Of a stretch of 64,000 nucleotides of DNA, positions 1 to 10,944 are shown one piece after another. The stretch lies in contig JAGMUV010000003.1 of assembly GCA_020744425.1 (NCBI GenBank), forward strand, positions 2,418,001 through 2,482,000. Direction: 5' to 3'. Under the pieces are notes generated by a model that saw only the letters and a list, made by a program, of their open reading frames with translations, was not told where the DNA came from and searched no databases. This stretch comes from Dactylonectria macrodidyma. Lineage: Eukaryota; Ascomycota; Sordariomycetes; Hypocreales; Nectriaceae. Both the position numbers and the translations under genes were made by a program. Position 1 is the first letter of the stretch; each line of letters starts with the position of its first letter.

Positions 1-2292
1 AGTGCCGATGCTTGTGTCGAAAATCGGCGACAAAAGCTGTAAGCTGTAGGGTAGTTGAGCGTTGACATCACATATTCAAATAGATCTCCTCGTGAACGCT
101 GCAGTCTCTAGGAGTTATATCATAGTGTTGTGGAATTTATTTCAAAGAGGCCTTAACATATTCCGCAGATTATCAAGGCAAAGCAGTAGCACTGAGCTTG
201 AACTTTGATTGCATCTATCGCATTCAATCACGTGCCACAACCCGTCCAACAAACTAGGAGCCATTTTGTTCCACCTCGATACAAGGTTTCCAGAGAACCT
301 ACTTCATTTTTGTCAACAGTTACTGTACGACCAAAATGGGGAGCACACGAGATTGCTGCGAGTTGCCCTGTTGTGTAGTGGCCGTCACGACTGAGGGGCA
401 TGATGTACGCTGGAACCGAGTTGCTTACTGTTTAGGAGGTTGTGGAAGAGAGTGCAACTAATCTACGGTCTACTAATGGTGGAAAATACAAATTGTGAGA
501 TACATCCCACTACGCGTGGGAAACCAATACTTTTGCTCTAGGCGATGTAATTCAATAGAGTCTTCCTAAAGTGTCTTTATCTAATTGAGTAAGGCGTGCA
601 CTATACGATACACATTTTGTCCGGGATAATTATCAAGGACAAGTTGTTCCTTTCGGCGTCTAGACTAAATGTAGTTGAACGAAGGTTACAAAAGCATAAA
701 AATTAAGGTCGGAACGAGCCGTTATGGGCTGCTAACCCTTGAGGTGCTTGGCCACTAGAGGAAACACGGGGTGGTATACAAGGGCCTCGGATAACTACCC
801 ACCCCCACGCAAGAATGTCTCGGGTATCAAATCGTGTAAGCAAATTGTAAGAGGATATTGCAGTACTTTAGAGCTGGAGGCCATTTCTGGACAACGGAGG
901 TTCGGAGGGCCAAGGTGGAAGAAATGAGAACATTTTGCCGCTGCATATATAAAATTCCGCCATCAATACTTGGGGGTATTTTCCGGGTGGTTTTCCGGGT
1001 GGATAGGCCCTATCCGGCAGGTCCGATCCCTAAAAGGCCGCACCGCGCGGCGTCGTACGTAGTTGACGAGCGTCCCTTGTCCACCAATTTTACGGTTGCC
1101 GAAAACCTGCAGATCTTGCCCCTTGCACAATGCAGCCAGTGTTTAGTGTTTAGTGTTTACTTTTGACCAAGCCCCCAACCTTTGGGTTGTTCCACCAATG
1201 GAGGAAATTGCCGTGCAGCTTACAGACTTGTCCCGTTGGTCAATGTTTCTATGAAGAAGAGATGAACCAGGGCAGTCTATGTGAATACGACGTGTGGTAG
1301 CATGCCGAGCACATATGCCATGATGGGAGCAGATCGGATGAACCATTCAATTGAGGCTCTACCTAAACCCCTGCCTCCACAGGTTCTCGAGAGACATCCC
1401 GCGTGGCATGACATTGCAGATCAGTCAAGGTAGAGTGACACTCGCTAAGCAATTTGATCGGGCGCGCACGTCTGTCCCAACCACAACCTGTGCTGTTCCT
1501 GGATTGGGGGAAGTATTACTAGGCGGGCGAGCCGTTAAAAAAACCTTATAAAGATGCTTTTTTGTTAGCTGCATCCTTCGCGGAGAGAATGATGCACGGA
1601 AGAATGCAAATTACCGAGATTGTTCGGTTGTGCATAAGCATCACTGAAATCGCAGTCGATTGGAGGACTATAGCTAGTCTTGAATCGAGCATCACGAGTT
1701 ACCTAGGCAGAGTGAGGATACGAGCAATCGCTAACCCCAAAGTAACACGCCATACGAGTCGGGCGCATAGCTACAACAGAACATATTTCCGGGGTCGAGG
1801 CAGACACATAGTGACATACTCAGCTAGCCATCCCTGTTTTGCGTTGGTGCTCTTAACTCCAGGATCCCTGATGTTGCATCGAGCTCCACAGAGCTGCGAT
1901 TTCCCCCCCTAATCCAGCTCGGACACGTATTCTTCCACAACTCGGAAGCGCGGGAGTACCCTTGTTGCAGTCCAAATTAGATAGGATCCCTGCTGTTGGG
2001 CTTGCTACGTACGAATGGTTGCTCTGCCTTCTGATCGCGGAATCCTATTGACTTGGGTTGTCAATATTTGTGGTACTGTAGCATCTGAGGTGGACTGGTT
2101 CCCTTGGAATTTACCCTGAAACCAGGGAAACGGCTAAATGAGAAAAACGTCAGTCAGTCAATTAATTAATTTGCCATGTTGACAGCAGATATTAAAGCTC
2201 TGTGGACCGCACTGCACAGATGCATCTTTGTTTCGGACTCAATCTTCACTTGTACATAGTAGACTGATTCTCTGATCCCCACAGTTGTCGTC
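1..2292. other. Intergenic region without a supported gene
   Basis: Short reading frames occur on both strands, but none shows a recognisable domain, consistent codon use or fungal splice signals. Composition is lower in GC than the coding regions further along. Nothing could be assigned. The last part (about 2100-2292) is the presumed promoter and leader of the glycosidase gene that begins at 2293. Confidence 0.6.
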
Positions 2293-3497
2293 ATGAAGTC
2301 CATCAACTCCCTCGTCCTGCTGTCCGCCGGCGCATCCGCTGCGGCAGTGAGCAGCACTTCATATGCTCAGTTGCTGACCGACTCTGTCATTCGCCGTGGT
2401 GTTACCCCTTCCTTCCACTACAGCCAGGCGACCCTGTACACTGGCCTGGAGAGCGTGTATGACCTCACGGGCAACTCTACGCTCCTCGACTTCTACCGTG
2501 AGCAGATCGATGCTCTGGTGCTCGAGAATGGTACCATTGCCAGCTACCCCTACGCCAAGCACTCTCTCGACAACTACCGACTCGGAAACAACATTCTCTG
2601 GTGGTACGAGAAGACAGGCGAGGAGAAGTTCAAGCTTGCTGCCGATGGCATCAAGACTATCTTGTTGGACTCGCACCCCCGAACCCCCACTGGTGGATTC
2701 TGGCACCGCGACCCTACCTACCCCAACCAGATGTGGCTGGATGGTATCTACATGGCGGATTCGTTCTATGCCAAGTACGTAAAGCTCTTCCAGCCCAACA
2801 ACCAGACGGCTTGGGACGACATTGCCCTGCAGTTCGACAAGATCGACGTCATCACTCGCAAGGACAACAACCTGCTCCTGCACGGATACGACGAGAGCAA
2901 GGTCGCTGTCTGGGCCGACCCCGTGACTGGAGCCGCCCCCCTGCTCTGGGCTCGCGCCGACGGATGGTACTTCATGTCGCTGCTGGAAGTCATCAGCCAC
3001 TTCCCCAAGAGCCACCCCGCCCGCAAGAGGTTCTTGAACTACTTCAAGGGCCAGGCCAAGGGCCTCAAGAACGCTCAGGACGAGACCGGCGGCTGGTGGA
3101 ACATCATGGACAAGGAGTACGAGGACGTCGACGGCAACTACATTGAGAGCAGTGCCAGTGCCATGTTCGCCTTTGGCCTCATCCGAGGTATTAACCAGGG
3201 CATCCTTGACAAGAAGACCTACGCCAGCGCCGCCAAGAAGGCCTACAAAGGCCTCGTCAAGGACTTCATCACCTCCAACGACGACGGTACCATCAACTGG
3301 GAGGGCACCGTCGAGGTTGGAAGCTTGGGAAGCAACGCCACCTTCACTGTAAGTTTCTCACACCGAGCTCAAGTCTACCAAACCGGATGCTAACAAAACC
3401 GCAGTACTACTCAAGCATCGGCCTTGTGCAGAACGACCTCCGTGGTATCGGTTCGTTCTTGGTCGCGGCCAAGGAGTGGGAGACGCGCAAGTTTTAG
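2293..3497 (+). CDS. Secreted GH105-type unsaturated rhamnogalacturonyl hydrolase (YteR-like)
   Basis: Two exons, 2293-3348 and 3405-3497, give 382 aa. The 56-nt intron has a GTAAGT donor, a GCTAAC branch site and a GCAG acceptor, and splicing keeps phase 0. The protein opens with a signal-peptide-like stretch (Lys-3, then an Ala/Ser/Leu-rich core to about residue 20). The body shows the alpha/alpha-barrel pattern of GH88/GH105: an aromatic-rich segment with paired Trp near 103, the MWLDGIYMADSF motif around 147-158 whose Asp-150 fits the catalytic acid, and a GGWWNIMDKEY segment later on. Family members remove the unsaturated sugar from the ends of rhamnogalacturonan oligosaccharides made by lyases, which suggests secreted action on plant pectin. 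GH88 is the main alternative family. Coding GC is much higher than in the flanks. No other carbohydrate gene is adjacent. Confidence 0.85.
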
Positions 3498-5544
3498 AAT
3501 TGCTTGCACTAATGACATTACGCGATTTATTTCAAGCCAAGGCTGGCTATCATAGATTAATTTCTATTTAGACTATGTACTTTGTTACAAGAGTTGAAGA
3601 ATACAGAACATTTGGTCAGTATCACCTGTGAAGCATTTTGTATCAACTATGACAACTTTGCCAAAATGGGTCTCCGAGGTGAAGATGTGCCATGTAGAGT
3701 TGATGTAGGAACAAATGTGAAGGTATTGATTTTTATTACATCATTCATGAAGTGAGGAACCTCAATAACACACACCTAGAAGGAGGACCAAAGCTAGAAG
3801 GAGAAGAAAAACCCCAACCGTAAGAGCAACAGTGTGATGTAATATCCAGTACCCAAGCCTAAGGCAACAATAGCTCAAAATACCTGAAGTTTCTACACTA
3901 TCATATATGCCTTCCTACCCTAACTAACTTGCTACCTTACGTCATAGCAATCGTTAGTGAAGTACGTCCCAAACGAGAGCATGTTTGAAAAGCTTTCGGG
4001 ATGTCTTAGTGTTTTGTCAAGCCACCTATTACATAATGCGTATATACCTGCAGGCATCAATCATTACATTGTTTATTGTGCTGTGTGTATTCCCCATTTA
4101 GGATATCAATGACGTCTCAGAATGTTGCCACTATTGCACATAATAGGCATAGGAAGTACGCTAGGGACGGCGAGATGCGGCGCCACAACCACTAAGTATG
4201 CTGCGTCGCGTCAGTCTATCTAACTTGGTTCCTATTTTTGGACAGCGCCGATGGTACTAACACGCGGGATTGGACACAAGACGTCGTGGTTGCGCCAAAT
4301 CTAATGGCTCGAACCTTGGGTCGACAGGTTTTGAAAGCAACAGCCTTGGAATAGTTGATGAGGGTATGGCGGGTGACTGCAGATGGGGAGTTATGCTCTG
4401 TTGCGCGAAACTGATGAAGGAATGATTTCTTCTATCATGAATCGTCAAAGGAGATAAATCCGTTTTAAAATCTATCGACACGAGTATAAATTACCTGAGG
4501 AGACTTGGTTATCTCCAAGGCGAGGCGTTTTGACGTCTCTCACTTACACACATGTACTTAGCATCTCAACATGTCTTCTGCCCTAGGTCAAGCTTACTGA
4601 CGTTAGGCGTTCCTATGTGATGTTAAGTTCATGATCGAACAGCAGCAATGCAAATACCAAATGGTATCATTTGAGCGGATACAAAATCAGTGGTTGGCTT
4701 ATCCTAGGTGTTGAGTCCCCCTTATTAATAAAGTACTATGGAAAGAGCTATCTGCTCCATCAAAGGTGAATTGCTGGCACAAAGGCAAATAAAAGGGTTT
4801 TTTTTTTTTTTTTTCAATTTTAGCATTTTCAGCATCTAATGCTTCCATTGTTGCCAAACCAAGCTTTTTCAGATACATTGAGGATGGAGAACTCAAATCC
4901 AGATAGATAGATCGATGGTCGGCCCCCTTATCAAGAAAGATTCTCGAAGACAACCTGTAACTTATTATAAAGGCTTGAGTGGAATTGATTCATATCAACA
5001 AGCCCAGTTTGATCAATGGCTTTTCTCACACATAGACCAGTAAAAACATGAATTTACTCTCTCAGCACTGAATGCAAAACGATTTCTTGAGCGCAAGGTA
5101 CTAAGTGACACTCTTGGCAGGGGGTGGTGGTGAGTCTTCGGAGACTGGTCGCCTCCCTGCATTTTGCTCGAGACCAGTTTCTTTAACAGAAGGTCTCTTC
5201 TCAGGGATCCTCCATGGGCATAACTCCGTTTCATTTGTGTTGAAACTGCCTTACCAGCCTCAGTGAGCCGTAACAAAGATGCCAAATCAGCCGCCTTTGT
5301 TCAAATCTACAGGGGTGATTAGACAACCATTTGTCTACACAGCTAAACAAGATTAGTGAAACGTGTGGGACAAAGCTGCTTGCTAATTGACGTATGAAAA
5401 CGACTCTTATAGTTGTGAAAACACCAGCCTAGATCGTTTTCATATTTAAATGCACCTCCATACCCTTGCTTCGTCATCCAGAGATGCGCCTCGTTTCAAG
5501 ACTTTGCAGGACTTATCCTGGGGATAGTACAGTAGAGGTTTGCG
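3498..5544. other. Intergenic region with a T-homopolymer
   Basis: No gene was recognised on either strand. A run of about 17 T lies at 4798-4814. The short frames present have no domain or splice context. The first few hundred bases should hold the 3' UTR of the glycosidase gene. Confidence 0.55.
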
Positions 5545-5955
5545 ATGGATGCTATTCAATCAATGTCTCGTCGCTGCCCACGCTGCAGCGGCGAATATGA
5601 GGCTAGCCTCGGCAGTGAGCAAGTCCCTCGAGAACCGTCCATCTGCCGACTCTGCCACATTGCGTCCGACCTAGAGAAGCAAGCGCTTCTGATGGATGCA
5701 GCAGATAGGCTCGCTGCCGTCATGAGCGGCGACGGCTCTTCTGACGCGCCTAACCTTGTTCACCTCTATCTCTTGGATAGCGAGGAACGCGATGAAGGGC
5801 TTGGCGTCGATCACAGGTCGAGAGACTTTTTAACGTTGAAGAGAGACGTGGCCTCTGTACGCGCGCCCACACATAGGAACACTTGCGGTCTAGGGGTCGG
5901 GTTCAAGTATGGATGGCAAACTGTCCTGGAGAGAGTGGGAGATTGGTGGCGATAA
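5545..5955 (+). CDS. Small hypothetical protein with paired CxxC motifs
   Basis: A single frame of 136 aa. The N-terminal part has two Cys pairs, CPRC at residues 12-15 and CRLC near 34-37, about 18 residues apart, which would suit a small zinc ribbon. It is followed by a Leu/Ala/Glu-rich stretch that could form a helix. GC content and codon use from 5545 to about 5830 look coding, while the last 40 residues are less convincing and may lie beyond a missed splice site or frameshift. An AT-rich TATTTAAATG stretch lies about 100 bp upstream. No family was recognised; it could be a short real gene or a decayed N-terminal fragment. Confidence 0.35.
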   Translation: MDAIQSMSRRCPRCSGEYEASLGSEQVPREPSICRLCHIASDLEKQALLMDAADRLAAVMSGDGSSDAPNLVHLYLLDSEERDEGLGVDHRSRDFLTLKRDVASVRAPTHRNTCGLGVGFKYGWQTVLERVGDWWR

Positions 5956-6575
5956 AAGACTGAGGCATGGCATCTGAGTGAGCTGTGTGTTAGAAGGAAA
6001 GCCTGAAACACATGCCATCGCTTCCCATTTTCTCTAATAGATGTTGTTGGATATATCTCTTGCTACAGGTATCTGGCTCCTCATCTATTCTACTTCCTTT
6101 ACGTGGTGTTCTACCTCTCTATGTACGTTTCGCTCAATGCCTTTTCCAAGGCTTCACAGGACATGATTAGAAAACATCTGTAAAACATATTGAGATCCGC
6201 GAATCTATTTCCACTTGAGTTTGACTTTCCCTTACTATTTTTTTCTACCGCCAAAGAAGCTCGCAACTATTCTCAGACTAAATAGACTACCGATCAATTG
6301 TCGGGATGTCAAACAGCCCGGTGTTACCCTACACGTCTAAGTACAGTCGACAAGAAGTAGCCCTAGTTTTGTTCTCGTACATGGTATATAGCTCATGGTG
6401 ATTACCAGGGATTTGGGTGTTAGAGAGGTGAGAAACGTCAATAGATGGTTCTCTCAAGTTGTTGTTAAAGGTTCGGATCGGTTTGAAGTGACGGGAATAA
6501 TTAAGCAGCAATCACCATAGTATTCGACTCATGCCATCATAATACGTAAGCCAACCACTGTTGTAAGTACCTGTA
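5956..6575. other. Intergenic region
   Basis: No gene or structured element was recognised between the small hypothetical gene and the left end of the inverted-repeat element. The TA at 6574-6575 is one copy of that element's putative target duplication. Confidence 0.5.
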
Positions 6576-6600
6576 ACGTATATGATAAGCTTGCGTGACA
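6574..6600 (+). repeat. Left terminal inverted repeat plus TA
   Basis: 27 nt identical to the reverse complement of 7047-7073, including the flanking TA. No mismatch. Confidence 0.9.
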
Positions 6601-7071
6601 CTTATACTATGCATCTAAAAGTGTAAACTTTAAAATTTTGATGGATTCACCAGCTATGCCAAAAGTTCAGGGTGCCCGCTTATTGCTATAGCCAGGATTA
6701 ATCCGATATATAATCCAACAAATTTCTAAAACAGGCTCTATAATTCTGAGATTTTTAGGAAATTAATTTTAGATATTTAATTAAAAAGTTAATAAGCTAG
6801 TCTTTTTTCTATATTTTTAAATAAATTATTAAGCTAGTTATAAATAAATATAGTGTAATAGACAGTGCGAATTTAATACTGCTAGCGCTATCAATATATA
6901 TAATCTAAAAAAAATTCTTAAAAATAATATATTTTATAAGTAAGCTAGGTTAAAAATCTTATTTATTTTAGGTTTAATTTGAATTTTTAAGAATTATTTT
7001 AAAACTGCAGTTTAAGGTGGAAATCAGAATGTCACGCTTACTTGTTTGTCACGCAAGCTTATCATATACGT
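6576..7071. mobile_element. MITE-like non-autonomous element with 25-bp perfect inverted repeats and TA duplications
   Basis: The left end (6576-6600, beginning ACGTATATGATAAGC) is the exact reverse complement of the right end (7047-7071). Both ends are bordered by TA (6574-6575 and 7072-7073), so the TA duplication and 25-bp terminal repeats together form a 27-bp perfect match. The element is 496 bp long and the interior is extremely AT-rich with no open frame, so it is non-autonomous. TA target duplication is characteristic of the Tc1/mariner/pogo (Fot1) superfamily, which is common in fungi. The superfamily assignment is an inference from the TA alone. The AT-rich core may reflect C-to-T mutation of repeats or its original composition. 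Confidence 0.85.
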
Positions 7072-7073
7072 TA
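7047..7073 (-). repeat. Right terminal inverted repeat plus TA
   Basis: Exact inverted copy of 6574-6600. A shorter related sequence (TGTCACGCTTACTTG) sits just inside it at about 7030-7044. Confidence 0.9.
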
Positions 7074-7304
7074 ATTCTTTCTGGTATAATGAGCGCCTAC
7101 TTTTATTTAAAAGGCTAAAGAATAACGCCGCTTATGTTTAAATATACATGATCTCCAAGCCCCCTCGGCGCTGTTTATACAAGAAACCGCATATCCACCT
7201 TTCGTCTCGGCCGTGTGTACTCATCTCGAGGCTACCCCTCTCAACGTCCCTGACATGGCTCGTTGTCATCGCTGGTCCTGCGTTCGTAAAAACGCAGCTT
7301 CGTA

Positions 7305-10028
7305 TTATCGTAACATGTATGATAGATCTGGGAGATCTCGGAGGATTTTGGCGACGGTCTGCTCGTCGTCGTCGTCTACGTCGTTTTCGGAGGGATTTAC
7401 TTTTGGCGTCTGCGACTGCGGTGAACTGCGGGGGGCGGCGACAGGAGAGGTGTGGTCTGGAGGAAGGTCGAGGTCCGGGGCGTCTGAAGGGTTTGATAAC
7501 AGTGTCAGAGCTTTACGCGTAGAGGGAGGGAGGTCCTTGATCGGTCGGGCTGGGTTGGGGGCACCATTACGGAAATCCACGTTTCCAAAGGCCCATGAAC
7601 TTGGCCTGCTTTGGTCCTTGGGTAGTGGTGGCCTTACATTATGGGGGATCAGCTCCTCGGACTGCGCGCCATCCAGGGAGGAGCGCGTCAAGCCAGTCCA
7701 GCTCGTCGTGGACGACTTGGAATAGCTGGGAGGGAGGAATCCTTGGGAGGCCGGAATGTCGATGGAAAAGCGGTTGACATCAGTCCAACTCGTTGTTGAC
7801 GACTTGGACTGACTGGAAGGTATTAGCCCTTGGGAAAGCGGAGCATCGAATGATGATCGGGGATCGTCAGTCCAGGCTGCGGCTGACATTGTCTGCTTCA
7901 ACTTAGAACCAACAAACTCATCTGACGCTGGGGCAATGCTTGCAGGTCTAGAAATATGAGCCCCGTTCACTATGGGCTTCGTCTCAACAATCGCGGCGAG
8001 AGAAGGGAGCATGTCGTTCGACTCCTTTACAGGAGAAGAAACCATCTCACCCCAGTCGTCATCGTCGTCACCGCCGTCAACCTGGCCATGCTCATCCTTA
8101 GACTGACTGTTGTGGCTTGACTCTGCTATAACAGGAGGCTGTGCCAACGGAGAGGTCGGCGATGCAATGGGTTGAACCACAGAGCTGGGCCGACCGATGG
8201 GCTGTATTGCTGGAACCACTGGCGCCGGAAATGACTTTTTCTCAGGGCTTGGTTGAGTGATTGGAGCGACATGAGTTTCAGGAGGGGGAATGGCAACTGT
8301 CAAGGACGCCGAACCATTGCTCCAGCCAAACGCAGGTGTTGTGGGTGAGGCTACTGTCGCCCTGGAGTTGCTCGACGCATGTCTCGAATGGCTGTTACGG
8401 CTCAGCAGCTCTGATATAGAAAATTCGGGTTGTTTCGCGGATGAATCCCAGTTGAAGATCTTGCCAGACGCAGCGCCACCCGCTCGACGGCCAAGCACAA
8501 CCCGTCCTGCAATCGAGTCTTCCTCCATCCAGCGGCGCACAATTCTGATGCCCTCACCTCGCAGCGTCGAGGTGCCCCAGGTGATGCGCACGTAGTTCTC
8601 GTCGTCGCCTAGTTTGTGTTTTCGGATCGATCCAGGGCGGGAAATGCGATACCAAGTCTTGCGCTCGTCGATTGAAGCAAAAGTATCGTCTATGATGACA
8701 TCTGGAACGGGTTCGGGAGGGGGAAATGATGTGTCAACGGAAGGGAAAAGGTCGTCTAGGTTGGATAAATTGATTGCGTAGGGTGTGCTTGGTGGTTGTG
8801 GTCTTGCGTGTGCTCGTTTTTCGGGCGTCTCATGTGTTGTCTGTAAGATAGGGGGTTGGGTCTGAACTTCTTGTTGTTCTTCTCTGCGCACCAGGCCCTG
8901 ACCAGCCTTCGGGGTCTCAATTGATGACTCGGGAGGAGGCGAATTTGCGATAGGTACAGGCTCTACCACGGGTAGAACGACTGCTACAGGCAGCGACTCT
9001 TCAGCAGGTAGAGAATCTTTTGGGGGCAACAGATCTTGTATAGGCAATGCCTCTTCAACGGGGGAAGAAATGTGCCTAGGCATATGATCTTCTCTAGGAA
9101 GTGGCCCTTCAACAAGCGGCGACTCCATCACCTCCAAGTCTCGTTTGACATCACCAAGGGGGACCGCAACAGGCCCCAGATCGAGGGGTTCAGGTTCAGT
9201 CTCTGCGGGACCCTTTACCTGGCCCTCGAGGGGCGAGAAAGAGCCCGACATATTCCTCAGAGAAGGATCAATGGGAGACACGCTGTTGCTGCGCTTCGCT
9301 ATCCCATCGTACATGTCCACCAGCTCCTGGACCTTTAACGAGGGCTGCCGCGACGTCTTGGCCTGCGTGTCGACGCGAATGGCCGGTCCGGGCGGCTGAA
9401 CCGGCGAGCCCAGACGCAGCTCCTCCTCTGCGCTGACGGGTGTTCCGAAGCTCTCGGTGGAAGGCGACGGGCGAAGCTTTCGCCATACATCCTCGACGGT
9501 CTCCTTGTTGGCGCTGGTGTCGTTGAACATGGACGTCGGGCCTAGATATCTGTCACGCGACACATTGCGGCGCAACGTTGCTGGCCCCTCGCCGAGGCTA
9601 ATGGCCGAATCGACATTCTTCTCGTCCTTCTTCACGCGGGCTGTCTCCAGTATGGCAAGCTGGCCCCAAGCATCGGGCGACGGCAACCTCGACGGCAGCC
9701 TCGACGCCGGGCCACTGCCACTGCCGCCAGCAGCATCCTGAGGCCGCAAACCCGGACTCCTCCCCCATCGCGGGCTATTGTTGTTGCTGCCGCCGTCCCT
9801 GTCCTTGGCCGGCTGCTCGCTGCTCCATCCTCCCCAAGCATCGTCGTCGTCCCACGGCGACCGGGCTGGCGACACGGCGCGCTGCTGCGGGCTATGATCG
9901 GCCGACGCCGAGAAGTGCGCGCTGGGCGGCGGCGCCGGGAGCACATCTATCTTCGGCGGTGGCGGAGCATAGTCGGCCGCGGTCCAAGGGGAGCCCCAGG
10001 GATCGTCCATGCTGGGCCGCGAGCGCAC
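7305..10028 (-). CDS. Large disordered conserved fungal protein with DPWG-type motifs
   Basis: Single open frame of 907 aa. The second Met (10010), which opens MDDPWGSPW, is the more likely start and would give 901 aa. Most of the chain is Pro/Ser/Glu-rich and probably disordered. Ordered islands are visible: tryptophan/acidic motifs at the N-terminus (DDPWGSPW, DDDDAWGGW), a conserved-looking block around 455-540 with TWYRISRPGSIRKHKLG, then RITWGTSTLRGEGIRIVRRW and a KIFNWD element, a second acidic tryptophan motif DDDDDWGEMVSSP, and a C-terminus ILRDLPDLSYML. Repeated acidic Trp motifs of this kind occur in clathrin-adaptor accessory proteins, so a trafficking role is a guess only. No enzymatic domain is seen. 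The long frame and motif conservation make it a real gene; its function is unknown. Confidence 0.8.
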   Translation of the reverse strand: MRSRPSMDDPWGSPWTAADYAPPPPKIDVLPAPPPSAHFSASADHSPQQRAVSPARSPWDDDDAWGGWSSEQPAKDRDGGSNNNSPRWGRSPGLRPQDAAGGSGSGPASRLPSRLPSPDAWGQLAILETARVKKDEKNVDSAISLGEGPATLRRNVSRDRYLGPTSMFNDTSANKETVEDVWRKLRPSPSTESFGTPVSAEEELRLGSPVQPPGPAIRVDTQAKTSRQPSLKVQELVDMYDGIAKRSNSVSPIDPSLRNMSGSFSPLEGQVKGPAETEPEPLDLGPVAVPLGDVKRDLEVMESPLVEGPLPREDHMPRHISSPVEEALPIQDLLPPKDSLPAEESLPVAVVLPVVEPVPIANSPPPESSIETPKAGQGLVRREEQQEVQTQPPILQTTHETPEKRAHARPQPPSTPYAINLSNLDDLFPSVDTSFPPPEPVPDVIIDDTFASIDERKTWYRISRPGSIRKHKLGDDENYVRITWGTSTLRGEGIRIVRRWMEEDSIAGRVVLGRRAGGAASGKIFNWDSSAKQPEFSISELLSRNSHSRHASSNSRATVASPTTPAFGWSNGSASLTVAIPPPETHVAPITQPSPEKKSFPAPVVPAIQPIGRPSSVVQPIASPTSPLAQPPVIAESSHNSQSKDEHGQVDGGDDDDDWGEMVSSPVKESNDMLPSLAAIVETKPIVNGAHISRPASIAPASDEFVGSKLKQTMSAAAWTDDPRSSFDAPLSQGLIPSSQSKSSTTSWTDVNRFSIDIPASQGFLPPSYSKSSTTSWTGLTRSSLDGAQSEELIPHNVRPPLPKDQSRPSSWAFGNVDFRNGAPNPARPIKDLPPSTRKALTLLSNPSDAPDLDLPPDHTSPVAAPRSSPQSQTPKVNPSENDVDDDDEQTVAKILRDLPDLSYMLR

Positions 10029-10944
10029 ATGTCCAGATCAAAAGAGAGAGAAGCAGGTTATCGGTCAAGGTTTATCGAGCCCGAATAGACATCGCGGGTG
10101 CGTCGGGAACGGGACGGGGCGAGACGAGCTGCAGGAACGGGTTGGAATAGGGCGTTGCAGAGGGCCAAAGCCAGTGGCGCGCAGTGGCATGCGTAGGGGA
10201 TGACGCAACACCGCAGGCAGTCGCCAAGGAGCAGAGCAGCGTATGCGATTGACAACGGCACAGTCGGCTTAGCGCTGCGAGGTTGCGAATATCGTGAAAT
10301 GTGGCCGGTTCGCTTGTCGATGTTGGTGTTGAATTGTTTTGCTTTCGTCGGAATGACGACGCAACTGCTCAAGAATGGGTTTTGGGGCCTGCCAAGAGGC
10401 GTCAGGGGCGCGTTCCCGGTCTCCAAATTGGCCCCGCTACTCCGTCCATCCCGGCCGAGCTAACAACCTGGAAACCATGGCCATCTATCCCATCATGGCC
10501 ATGATTGAGCATTGAGCCTTGCAACAATGACATGTCGCTCCACCTATTCGCTGAAGCCGATTATGCACACGCTAATTACTAGCCCGCGAGTGGTAACTGT
10601 GGCCGATTCTGACCCCCGAATACGAAAAGTAGCACCAGACACGCCGCGATCATGACAACTGGCTGTAACATCTTGATTGGCCTATAGCATACTTCATCAT
10701 AGTACAATCCCACGTCGTATTTATATCTATCACGTTCCAGAGATCCCCATGGTATCCCTCAACAGCAATCTAGATGTCCAGCTTTGCAAGCATTCCCAGA
10801 CCATCTTCTGCAGTCCTTCTCAGTTTCCTTCCCGTGTAACCCCTGTAAAACAAGCCCATTCTCAAATCAGAACCCCACACTCCAGCGCTAATCAGCAGTC
10901 AGTCCCAATTGAATCCATTCCATCCTTCCTACGCCATAGCTTCA
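10029..10944. other. Intergenic region between the disordered protein gene and the CAF-1 gene
   Basis: This 916-bp spacer holds the promoter of the minus-strand gene starting at 10028 and the 3' flank of the CAF-1 gene. Small frames are present on both strands but none is supported. Confidence 0.5.

Noticed and set aside
2359..3015. 218-codon minus-strand frame inside the GH105 gene
   Set aside because: It is antisense to a well-supported enzyme gene; its long frame follows from the GC-rich codon bias, and no domain is seen.
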